11,286 bases of DNA from Tannerella sp. (GTDB lineage: Bacteria > Bacteroidota > Bacteroidia > Bacteroidales > Tannerellaceae), in assembly GCA_031262895.1 (NCBI GenBank), contig JAISGW010000192.1, positions 1 through 11,286 of the forward strand. Reading direction: 5' to 3'. The position numbers and the translations under genes were made by a program. The number at the start of each line of letters is the position of its first letter. Position 1 is the first letter of the stretch. The notes beneath the pieces are model-generated. The model did not search any database. It was given only the letters and a program-made list of their open reading frames with translations, and was not told where the DNA came from. Below, piece by piece: positions 1 to 6,003 of the stretch.

Positions 1-105
1 AACACAAGCGACTCCGCCAAAGTAAGTATCATACAATATATCGGTAGCGACATCAGCTATACGCCGCAGCCGGGTACCGACCATTCCGGCGGACAAGGCA
101 GCTAA
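1..105 (+). CDS. 3' end of an unidentified gene (partial)
   Basis: Reading frame 1 is open from the window edge to a TAA at 103-105 and gives 34 residues; the other two plus-strand frames close within the first 60 bases. The peptide ends in a polar, Gly/Ser-rich tail (GGQGS). The stop lies 13 bp before the start of the next gene on the same strand, so it is probably the preceding member of the same operon as the YjbH-like pair. I do not recognise the family from this fragment. In enterobacterial yjbEFGH and gfcABCDE operons the upstream genes encode other exopolysaccharide export factors, but nothing seen here proves such a role. Confidence 0.55.
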   Translation, partial: NTSDSAKVSIIQYIGSDISYTPQPGTDHSGGQGS

Positions 106-118
106 AGCCGCTCTCCAA

Positions 119-868
119 ATGCTGTATAAACGGCTCCTTTTATGGATAAGCGGTTTGTGCTTTTGCCTTTCCCCTGTCCACGCCCAATATGCTTTAGGCG
201 TCAGCGGGCTTTTAAACATCCCCTCGGCCGACATGCAGGCCGAGGGGATGTTTATGGCCGGAGCCGATTACCTGCCTTTCGCCATGCTGCCCGAAGGTGG
301 CGCTTGGAGTCGGAAGGGAACAGCCAACTATTTTCTGAATATCACTTTTCTGCCTTTTCTCGAGGTAGCTTATCGTTGCACACTTCTACATACAGAAGCA
401 CCTTACACCACCAACCGTTGGCAACAGGACCGTTCTGTTAGCTTGCGCCTGCGTTTACTGCCGCAGGGGCATTGGTGGCCCGCCTTGCTCGTCGGTTCGA
501 ACGACGCCTTTACGACCGGGCAACTTAATCCCTTGGAAGAAGTCTCCGGAAACCGTTACTTTTCTTCTGTCTTCGCCGTAGCCACGCGGCATTTCCACTT
601 CGGAGGGAATGACTGGGGGCTAACTTTCGGCGGCATGATTCCCATGCGCAAAGGGATAGCGAAGCGCGGTCTGTTCGGTGGCGTATGCTATACGCCGCCT
701 TTCTGCCGGACACTCCGCCTGATGGCCGAATACGACACCGAAAAAATCAACGCAGGAGCCGCCTGGCAACTCTTCCGGCATTTTTCTGTGCATCTTTTCA
801 CCTATGGTTTCCGCGACATCTCCGGCGGCTTGCGGTATGAGTTCCAACTTTTTGCTCCCGGCAGATGA
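119..868 (+). CDS. YjbH/GfcD-like outer-membrane protein, N-terminal half
   Basis: The product is 249 aa with a clear signal peptide (basic MLYKR, hydrophobic core, SPase I site at PVHA|Q near residue 23), so it should be exported. The mature N-terminus, GVSGLLNIPSADMQAEGMF, resembles the G-x-GLL-x-xPSAR-M-x-x-G start of the YjbH/GfcD family of E. coli exopolysaccharide operons. The rest alternates aromatic and polar residues with many Gly/Tyr/Phe turns and ends in a Phe-containing strand (YEFQLF), as expected for a beta-barrel. It is much shorter than full-length YjbH (about 700 aa), and the next gene appears to supply the remainder. The start ATG lacks a Shine-Dalgarno sequence but is the only start that keeps the whole signal peptide. 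The stop overlaps the next start (ATGA at 865-868), which suggests coupled translation. Substrate and exact function are unknown. Confidence 0.7.
   Translation: MLYKRLLLWISGLCFCLSPVHAQYALGVSGLLNIPSADMQAEGMFMAGADYLPFAMLPEGGAWSRKGTANYFLNITFLPFLEVAYRCTLLHTEAPYTTNRWQQDRSVSLRLRLLPQGHWWPALLVGSNDAFTTGQLNPLEEVSGNRYFSSVFAVATRHFHFGGNDWGLTFGGMIPMRKGIAKRGLFGGVCYTPPFCRTLRLMAEYDTEKINAGAAWQLFRHFSVHLFTYGFRDISGGLRYEFQLFAPGR
213..254. repeat. Perfect 17-bp inverted repeat inside the first YjbH-like gene
   Basis: Left arm 213-229 (TAAACATCCCCTCGGCC) is exactly complementary to right arm 238-254, with an 8-base loop GACATGCA at 230-237. It lies about 94 bases into the coding sequence, across the conserved LLNIPSADMQAEGMFM segment. 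In RNA it would form a long, GC-rich hairpin. No U-tract follows, so it is not a normal terminator. Confidence 0.9.
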
Positions 869-2088
869 AAAAGGCGCTATTTCTATTATGTCTTTTCCTG
901 GCTCTTCCCCTTTGGGGACAGAATTTGGAAGGACAATTGGCCGCTTTGGGATTGGAAGACCTGCGGGTAGGCGAATCGCCGCGACAGGAATTGGTCGCGG
1001 CCTTCAGCAACAAGGTTTACCGGGAGCCGGCCCGCGCCCTCTTGGAGGCGCTCAAGTGCCTCTTGCCGCAGACAGTCCAGCCCGGCGGCTTGCGTTTGAT
1101 ATATTTGGAAGAACGTGTTCCGCAGGTGGCGCTTAGCTTGGACGCCGCCGAATGGCGGGCTTATCAAAAAGGCCGTCTCTCCTTGCCGGAATTAGTCAAT
1201 GCCCTCCATATCAGCTACGACACAGGCGACTACGATGAACTGGCCGCCTCACATGCGGCCGCCAAGCGTTCACCGGGAAGAATAGACCTGGTGCTCTATC
1301 CCCGCCTTTGGCTCGACAATGCCTGGTTCAACAAACTCTACGGCGTAGCATTCGACTTGGCGCCGGCGCTGGAAATGGGACTCTGGAAAGGAGCTTCGCT
1401 GACGGCACAAGTCATCCTTCCTTTGCTGAACAATGTCAATGGCGAACGCGATTATATACGTCCCGGCTTCCTCCTTTTCCGCCAAGCCTGGCGTTTCCCG
1501 AAGAATTTCTTTGCCACCTTCAGTATAGGAAATTTCAACGCCGACCGTTTCGGTGCGGATTTCGAACTGCGCTACCGAGCTTCTTCAGGCTTATGGTCGG
1601 CCTCCCTTGAAGCCGGACAAACCGGCAGTTCTACCATAGAAAACGGCCATTGGCGCCTCAGTCAATGGCAACATACCACAGGGGCGGCGTCCTTTACCTG
1701 GCGTCCGGCTTTTTATGGCTTACGCTTCGACTTCACCGCCCAACGTTACCTGCATGGCGATTACGGGTTCCGTTTCGACCTCAGCCGGCATTTCGGGGAG
1801 ACCGTCATTGGCTTTTATGCTTTGCGCACGGGAGGACTGTACAATGGCGGTTTCCGCTTTGCCGTACCCCTGCCGCGGAGGAAACGCGCCCAAAGGCGCG
1901 CCTTCCGTTTGCGTCTACCCGAATACTTTGACTGGGAATACTCCGCCCAAAGCGGGAACGAATACGTGGCCCGGCAATTGGGTGAATACTATGAAACGCG
2001 TCCTGACGAAAGCCCGGCCCGCGCCGATTACAATCCGGCTTACCTCAAACATGCGATGCTTGATTTGGCCGAAGGCGCACCCGAATGA
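865..2088 (+). CDS. YjbH/GfcD-like outer-membrane protein, C-terminal half
   Basis: The product is 407 aa with a signal peptide (MKK, Leu-rich core, cleavage near ALPLWG|Q). Residues about 20-130 form a small mixed domain containing an L-x-L-(x)n-Y-x-x-G pattern. From about residue 140 onward the chain is rich in alternating aromatic strands (for example FATFSIGNFNADRFG, then FRFDLSRHFG near 305), consistent with a beta-barrel. A basic stretch (PRRKRAQRR) precedes the motif LRLPEYFDWEYSAQSG, and the chain ends with a short helical tail. I read it as the second half of a YjbH-type protein because it follows the first half with a 4-bp ATGA overlap and the summed length (656 aa) is close to full-length YjbH. 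It converges on leuB with a 12-bp gap and no visible terminator. Family membership is less certain than for the upstream gene. Confidence 0.65.
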   Translation: MKKALFLLCLFLALPLWGQNLEGQLAALGLEDLRVGESPRQELVAAFSNKVYREPARALLEALKCLLPQTVQPGGLRLIYLEERVPQVALSLDAAEWRAYQKGRLSLPELVNALHISYDTGDYDELAASHAAAKRSPGRIDLVLYPRLWLDNAWFNKLYGVAFDLAPALEMGLWKGASLTAQVILPLLNNVNGERDYIRPGFLLFRQAWRFPKNFFATFSIGNFNADRFGADFELRYRASSGLWSASLEAGQTGSSTIENGHWRLSQWQHTTGAASFTWRPAFYGLRFDFTAQRYLHGDYGFRFDLSRHFGETVIGFYALRTGGLYNGGFRFAVPLPRRKRAQRRAFRLRLPEYFDWEYSAQSGNEYVARQLGEYYETRPDESPARADYNPAYLKHAMLDLAEGAPE

Positions 2089-2100
2089 ACAAGCATCCTC

Positions 2101-3177
2101 TTATTGGCGCGACAGTATCTGCTCGCGAATGAAATCGCCCACCTCGGAAGTAGCATAAACCTTGCCGCCTTCCATGGCAATGTCGGCCGTGACGACACCC
2201 GCCTGCATGGAAGCTTCGACGGCGCGGCGAATAGCCTGCCCCTCTTCCGCCAAACCGAAAGCATACTCGAACATTAAGGCCGCACTCAATATCTGCGCCA
2301 AAGGATTGGCGATGTTTTTGCCCGCGGCCTGCGGCCAAGAACCGTGGATAGGCTCAAAGAGCGAAGTATGCAAGCCGACGGATGCCGAAGGGAGCAAGCC
2401 CATTGAGCCGGAAATGACCGAAGCCTCGTCGGTGAGGATGTCGCCAAACATATTTTCCGTCACCATCACATCGAAACTCTTCGGCCATTGCACCAAACGC
2501 ATGGCCGCGTTATCGACAAACATGTACTCGGTTTCCACTTCCGGATACTCGGACGCCAAATCGCGTGCCACTTCCCGCCAAAGCCGCGAAGTAGCCAACA
2601 CGTTAGCCTTGTCGACAAGGGTCAGCTTTTTCCTGCGGCGGCGGGCGTATCCATAAGCGAGGCGAAGAATGCGTTCCACTTCTTCGCGGCTGTAAATGCA
2701 AGTATCGTAGGCCGTCTGCCCGTCTTCACTGCGGCCTTGGGGACGGCCGAAATACAATCCGCCCGTCAGCTCGCGGATGCACAGAAAGTCAGCGCCTTCG
2801 ACCAAATCAGACCGGAGGGGCGACTTGTGCAACAAGGCCGGAAAAGTCTGCACCGGTCGGAGATTGGCGTAAAGGCCCAATTGCTTGCGCATGGCCAACA
2901 GCCCTTGCTCAGGCCGTACTTTGGCCGAAGGGTCGTTGTCATATTTCGGGTCGCCGATGGCGCCGAAGAAGACGGCCTTGCTTTCCATGCACAACTGATG
3001 GGTTGCCACCGGATAAGGTTCGCCGCAAGCTTCGATGGCAGCAGCTCCGACTAAGGCCTGTTCCTGTTCAAGTTCGTGGCCGAAGACTTCGCATACGGCC
3101 GTTATGGCCTTCATGCCCTCGCGGACGATTTCCGGTCCGATGCCGTCGCCGGGCAAGACGGCTATTTTCAGCCTCAT
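2101..3177 (-). CDS. leuB: 3-isopropylmalate dehydrogenase
   Basis: LeuB is the cytosolic NAD-dependent enzyme that oxidises and decarboxylates 3-isopropylmalate to 2-oxoisocaproate in leucine biosynthesis. The 358-aa product is the usual family length and complete. It shows the N-terminal LPGDGIGPEI motif (8-17), the active-site tyrosine in GGLYFG (Y142), the catalytic lysine in LVDKAN (K190), the metal-binding aspartates D222 (VDNAAM), D246 and D250 (NMFGDILTDEAS), and the NAD-binding FEPIHGS (about 274-280) with GKNIANP. The start ATG overlaps the mgsA stop (ATGA on the minus strand), so translation is probably coupled. It is the last gene of the minus-strand unit. The usual Bacteroidales neighbours leuA, leuC and leuD are absent from this window, so leuB is either detached from the leu cluster or reordered here. 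Confidence 0.97.
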   Translation of the reverse strand: MRLKIAVLPGDGIGPEIVREGMKAITAVCEVFGHELEQEQALVGAAAIEACGEPYPVATHQLCMESKAVFFGAIGDPKYDNDPSAKVRPEQGLLAMRKQLGLYANLRPVQTFPALLHKSPLRSDLVEGADFLCIRELTGGLYFGRPQGRSEDGQTAYDTCIYSREEVERILRLAYGYARRRRKKLTLVDKANVLATSRLWREVARDLASEYPEVETEYMFVDNAAMRLVQWPKSFDVMVTENMFGDILTDEASVISGSMGLLPSASVGLHTSLFEPIHGSWPQAAGKNIANPLAQILSAALMFEYAFGLAEEGQAIRRAVEASMQAGVVTADIAMEGGKVYATSEVGDFIREQILSRQ

Positions 3178-3650
3178 GATTCTTGCGTATGATTGTCGTT
3201 GGCTTCGTCGCGCTTAAAATAGACATACTGCGGCTCAACGGGGAGGTAGGAGTCGTCGTCCCAAAGCGGGGAGGTAAGCATCAGGTCGGCGCTATACCGG
3301 TTGCAGGCAATGGGAACGTTGTGCACCCTGCATTGCCGGAGCAGCATCTGGATGTCGGCCTCGTGCGGCTGCGGGTTGAGGTCGTCAATCAGGAAAATGG
3401 CCAGATTGATTTCCTTGCGGACCACCATGGCGGCAATCTCGGTGTCACCGCCCAAGGGGCCGGAGTGCATGCAGGTGATGTCGGCATATATGCCCCGCTG
3501 GGCAAAGGCTTCACTGATAAGTTTGCCGGTCGTACCGGTACAAACCAGATGATGTTTGGAAAGGAAGTCGGCGTTATAAAGTGCCCAGTCCACCATATCG
3601 GCCTTTCTCCGGTCATGCGCTACCAGCGCAATCGTTAATCTCTTATTCAT
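3174..3650 (-). CDS. mgsA: Methylglyoxal synthase
   Basis: MgsA converts dihydroxyacetone phosphate into methylglyoxal and phosphate, a bypass of lower glycolysis that relieves phosphosugar build-up. The 158-aa product (E. coli enzyme 152 aa) begins with the family core IALVAHD (H12), has the phosphate-binding GTTG (39-42), the catalytic aspartate in SGPLGGD (D69), the conserved histidine and aspartate in the PHEAD segment (H96, D99), and the IPIACN-like strand (VPIACNRYSADLM). All expected active-site residues are present, so it should be active. The gene starts 6 bp after the nuclease-like stop and overlaps leuB by 4 bp. No separate TAnnTTTG promoter is visible directly upstream, so it may depend on transcription from the ATPase promoter or on one inside the nuclease gene. 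Confidence 0.96.
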   Translation of the reverse strand: MNKRLTIALVAHDRRKADMVDWALYNADFLSKHHLVCTGTTGKLISEAFAQRGIYADITCMHSGPLGGDTEIAAMVVRKEINLAIFLIDDLNPQPHEADIQMLLRQCRVHNVPIACNRYSADLMLTSPLWDDDSYLPVEPQYVYFKRDEANDNHTQES

Positions 3651-3656
3651 ATCGCT

Positions 3657-4133
3657 TTATATTAATTTTTCTTCTAAACGCTTACTTTGCTTTTGGATAT
3701 GCCCTTCTTTAAAAGAGCCGTTTAAACGGTGTAATTTTTGCCTTAAAATTTTTTCTTCCACGCTAAGTGGTAATTGAGAACCAGGGGATTTAGATAAGAC
3801 AATACGGGCATACGTATTGTTTGGCTTCATTACCTCATCCGTCAATAGTATCTCTATCGCCATGGAAATCTGCTTCGCAGCATGAGCCAAATTATTGCCT
3901 CCTTTCAACTCAATCAAATAGAGATTAGAGGTTTCTTCTGTAAATATTGAAAAATCACAGCGCATCCTCGGGTCATTCTTTGGAACAATATCGCCATCTA
4001 CATGAAAATAGTCCACAGGCTTCAAGTTCCTTCCAATATATTTCTTTCCTTTTTCACTTAATACTACGTCTTGCGTCGTTTTATGGGCGAAGTCCGCATA
4101 GACCTCGTCAAAGCGTTTCGTTGGTTTCTTCAT
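3657..4133 (-). CDS. Small PD-(D/E)xK nuclease-like protein paired with ATPase
   Basis: This 158-aa protein is not a family I can name. Its centre has the layout of a PD-(D/E)xK restriction-endonuclease fold: a strand with an acidic residue (RCDFSIF, D60), a hairpin, then a strand ending in ELK (LYLIELKGG, E75 and K77), followed by a helix (AHAAKQISMAIEIL). An N-terminal helix carries acidic residues (FDEVYADF), as is common in this fold, and the C-terminus is highly basic. No signal peptide or membrane segment is seen. The start lies inside the upstream ATPase gene (26-bp overlap in another frame), a strong sign that the two act together. It is AT-richer than leuB: 3661-3720 has 20/60 GC. 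By analogy with ATPase-nuclease pairs in phage defence or DNA repair, it may be the effector. That is inference, and a catalytically dead fold is possible. Confidence 0.65.
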   Translation of the reverse strand: MKKPTKRFDEVYADFAHKTTQDVVLSEKGKKYIGRNLKPVDYFHVDGDIVPKNDPRMRCDFSIFTEETSNLYLIELKGGNNLAHAAKQISMAIEILLTDEVMKPNNTYARIVLSKSPGSQLPLSVEEKILRQKLHRLNGSFKEGHIQKQSKRLEEKLI

Positions 4134-5472
4134 CTGTGTCTAAGTTTAATAATTCATCATACTGTTGGAGCAAGGTATCCGATACGGAATCTATCAACTC
4201 CGTTTTGATTTGTTTCAATTTTTCTTCCCGTATATCTTTCAACATTCCATTATCCAAATAATAAGCGCCTAACTTTCCGAAATTCACCCAATAAAGAGAA
4301 GGTAAAATTTCATTTGTCTTTTCCTTTTGTTGTTTCCCCAGATGCGAGGCATAAAGCAAATTATCAACTGTCGAAAGGATATAGGGGCTGTGCGTCGTAA
4401 GGATAACGCGGTTGCCGCTCAAGTTGGCAAAGAGAGCAATCAACTGCACCATGTACATCTGTGAATCCGGGAAGAGGTTCAGTTCCGGCTCCTCAATCAG
4501 CAAGGTACTGGGCCAACCTTCCAAGCTTCCTTGTGCTGCATAATATAGGATTTCGATAATACGGAAGCCTACCTGCTGCCCTGAAGAAGCTAAAGAAAAA
4601 GCGATGCGTTCATCAAGTTCGTCATTATACAAATACTCCCTGCGCACATCGTAGCGGTAATCCCAATTCTTCATTATCTTCATCGATAGTTCTATTATTT
4701 TGCTTAGATGGTCAGGAAATATTTCGTCCCGATGTATTTGCATATAATCATCCTTGGTTTGCTTAAGACCATTTGAAAAATTTACTTGCAATCTCCATAC
4801 AAGATTCTTGTAATTTGCCTCCGGACTTTCAGGCACATTCACATAATGTTCAGGAAATATTGAGTCATTTCTGTCAGATGGAATATAGATCGTACTTCTA
4901 TTATCAAAAAACAACTTATTCGTAGTTTTAAAAATATCAGACTTATACTTATTCCACAGAATATTGTCACTCCTTTCTGAACCATAGACATGGGTAGCAA
5001 CAAGTTCGGAAAGTTTCAGTATATTTTGCACGAGCGATTGAGTAAAGTCTATTAATAAACCCTTTTCTGTTTCCGACATAGAAATAGAAATGGAATAACC
5101 TTTTTTAAGAGAAAACTGCAAAAGAAAGTCTACCCCGATTTCGTCTTTTGCTCCAAACCATTTAAAAAATTTAGCGACAAGAACTCCGGTTATTTTTTTT
5201 AGAGAAATTTCTTTTATGTTTAAGAGAAGAGCGTCGCAGGCTTCCCTAAAGACCTCATCCTTCACCGTCATAAAGAAATAGGCCAGCTTGGCGAGGGTGC
5301 TTTTGCCGGTGGCTTGGGGGCCTATGAAAATATTGAAGCGGTTGATGGGCCAGATGAGGTCCCATTCCTTGCCTTCCTCGTCCTTCACCTTGGCGGGATT
5401 GCCAGCTAAAGGGCCGAAATTCCTGACTTTGAGCAGGGGATACAGATTGCTGCTTTCTTCTTTTACTTTCAT
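4108..5472 (-). CDS. ABC-like AAA ATPase (OLD/AAA_15/AAA_21-type)
   Basis: The 454-aa product is a soluble ABC/SMC-type ATPase of the kind found in OLD-like, RloA-like and many defence ATPases. The N-terminal LKVRNFGPL strand leads into Walker A GPQATGKST (51-59). A long insert (about 75-290) with polar and helical stretches follows. Then come a signature-like SSGQQVGFR (296-304), Walker B LLIEEPELNLFP (324-335) with the conserved second glutamate, and the switch histidine in LTTHSPYIL (H361). The C-terminus is a charged helix without an obvious TOPRIM or nuclease domain, so any nuclease activity would come from the overlapping downstream gene. The first 70 codons are GC-richer than the insert, which falls to 17/60 GC at 4861-4920. 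The start follows a TACGTTTG promoter element by about 20 bases. A role in phage defence or repair is inferred from architecture only. Confidence 0.85.
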   Translation of the reverse strand: MKVKEESSNLYPLLKVRNFGPLAGNPAKVKDEEGKEWDLIWPINRFNIFIGPQATGKSTLAKLAYFFMTVKDEVFREACDALLLNIKEISLKKITGVLVAKFFKWFGAKDEIGVDFLLQFSLKKGYSISISMSETEKGLLIDFTQSLVQNILKLSELVATHVYGSERSDNILWNKYKSDIFKTTNKLFFDNRSTIYIPSDRNDSIFPEHYVNVPESPEANYKNLVWRLQVNFSNGLKQTKDDYMQIHRDEIFPDHLSKIIELSMKIMKNWDYRYDVRREYLYNDELDERIAFSLASSGQQVGFRIIEILYYAAQGSLEGWPSTLLIEEPELNLFPDSQMYMVQLIALFANLSGNRVILTTHSPYILSTVDNLLYASHLGKQQKEKTNEILPSLYWVNFGKLGAYYLDNGMLKDIREEKLKQIKTELIDSVSDTLLQQYDELLNLDTDEETNETL

Positions 5473-5491
5473 CTTTCCTACATTTTCGCTG

Positions 5492-5499
5492 CAAACGTA
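5492..5499 (-). promoter_or_regulatory. Bacteroidetes-type -7 element for the ATPase operon
   Basis: Read on the minus strand this is TACGTTTG followed by CAGC, an exact match to the TAnnTTTG -7 consensus. It sits about 20 bases upstream of the ATPase ATG. The position expected for the -33 TTTG holds only a weak GTTCA, next to the edge of the octamer array. It is probably the main promoter for ATPase, nuclease, mgsA and leuB. Confidence 0.6.
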
Positions 5500-5522
5500 A
5501 TCAAAAGTTATGAGTTATGAAC

Positions 5523-5630
5523 TGAGACTGTGAGATAATAAGACGATGAGGCTATAAGACAATGAGACGATCGTAGTATCATAAGTCTTGTCGTCTCAAA
5601 ATCCCAAAGTCTCATAGTCTAAAGGTCTTA
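5523..5630. repeat. Two-fold symmetric array of degenerate octamers (6 + 6 inverted)
   Basis: Six consecutive 8-base units fill 5523-5570: TGAGACTG, TGAGATAA, TAAGACGA, TGAGGCTA, TAAGACAA and TGAGACGA, consensus TRAGACNN. After a 12-base spacer (5571-5582) six more units fill 5583-5630 in the opposite orientation. Read on the minus strand, starting from the spacer side, these are CAAGACTT, TGAGACGA, TGGGATTT, TGAGACTT, TTAGACTA and TAAGACCT. The two blocks are equal in length and symmetric about 5576/5577. The array lies immediately upstream of the ATPase promoter. Because the units are degenerate, the two arms could pair in several registers. Confidence 0.85.
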
Positions 5631-5841
5631 TCGCATAATAGCCTCAATTCGTGACTTTATGTTATTTTTCACGGAGCAAAAGCACCGGAATGACAACCCC
5701 TTTTCCGAAAGTAGCTGACAAAACCTGCCAAATGAGAGAAATTGCCAATGACAAAATGGCAAAGCCCTGGCTTTTAATGGGAACAAAGTAACGTTTTGTT
5801 GAAACGGGCTTGCGAGAAACATTTTGCTAGCTCGTGAGTTC

Positions 5842-5946
5842 GTCGCGACAAAGTCCGAGAATTTTTTTGCAAAACAAAGCTTTGTTACGAAAAGGTCTTG
5901 CTCTGTCGCAACGAAGCAAAGCATCATTGCAAAGAAGTCCTTGTTC
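5842..5946. repeat. Degenerate 21-bp tandem repeat, five units
   Basis: Units start at 5842, 5863, 5884, 5905 and 5926. Columns are conserved across units (for example a central run of A followed by AGY), and in the plus frame every unit reads as a 7-residue motif such as VATKSEN, VATKQSI or IAKKSLF. The minus strand is also open with the same period. A 14-bp perfect palindrome, AACAAAGCTTTGTT (5873-5886), spans the second and third units. The array is just upstream of the promoter of the exported-protein gene. Confidence 0.7.
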
Positions 5947-5972
5947 TTCAATCGGGAAAATATATATCTTTA
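5941..5972 (+). promoter_or_regulatory. Promoter of the exported beta-barrel-like protein
   Basis: A TTG at 5941-5943 and TATCTTTA at 5965-5972 resemble the Bacteroidetes -33 TTTG and -7 TAnnTTTG elements with a 21-base spacer; the last base deviates from consensus. The start ATG lies about 31 bases downstream. Confidence 0.45.
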
Positions 5973-6003
5973 CATAAAGATTGAATCAAATGTGTCTTTG
6001 CCT

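Larger units (their letters stand above)
5473..6003. other. 531-bp divergent intergenic region
   Basis: No convincing gene lies here. From left to right it contains the ATPase promoter (5492-5499), the symmetric octamer array (5523-5630), a featureless stretch (5631-5841) with only two short hairpins (TTGCCA 5742-5747 with TGGCAA 5757-5762, and AAAGC-CCTG-GCTTT just after), the 21-bp array (5842-5946) and the promoter of the next gene. Open frames cross the 21-bp array on both strands, but their peptides are 7-residue periodic and repeat-derived, so I do not call them genes. Confidence 0.75.

Noticed and set aside
978..1001. 8-bp inverted repeat GCCGCGAC/GTCGCGGC in the second YjbH-like gene
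   Set aside because: Short arms in GC-rich coding sequence; compatible with chance.
1885..1900. CGCGCC-CAAA-GGCGCG hairpin near the end of the second YjbH-like gene
   Set aside because: Only 6 bp, within coding sequence, and no T-run; not a terminator.
2607..2620. 14-bp perfect palindrome CCTTGTCGACAAGG in leuB
   Set aside because: About one such site is expected by chance in 11 kb, and it encodes the conserved LVDKAN motif.
5523..5630. Octamer array as a CRISPR
   Set aside because: Units are 8 bp, degenerate and contiguous without spacers, and no cas genes are present.
5742..5776. Short hairpins TTGCCA/TGGCAA and AAAGC-CCTG-GCTTT as terminators
   Set aside because: Stems are weak, and no gene ends nearby in the correct orientation.
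5628..5951. 107-codon open frame on the minus strand
   Set aside because: Part of it is the repeat array read backwards; no promoter, domain or sensible composition supports it.
5824..6003. 60-codon upstream extension of the exported-protein frame, from a TTG at 5824
   Set aside because: It runs through the 21-bp repeats and the promoter, and the ATG at 6004 begins a complete signal peptide.
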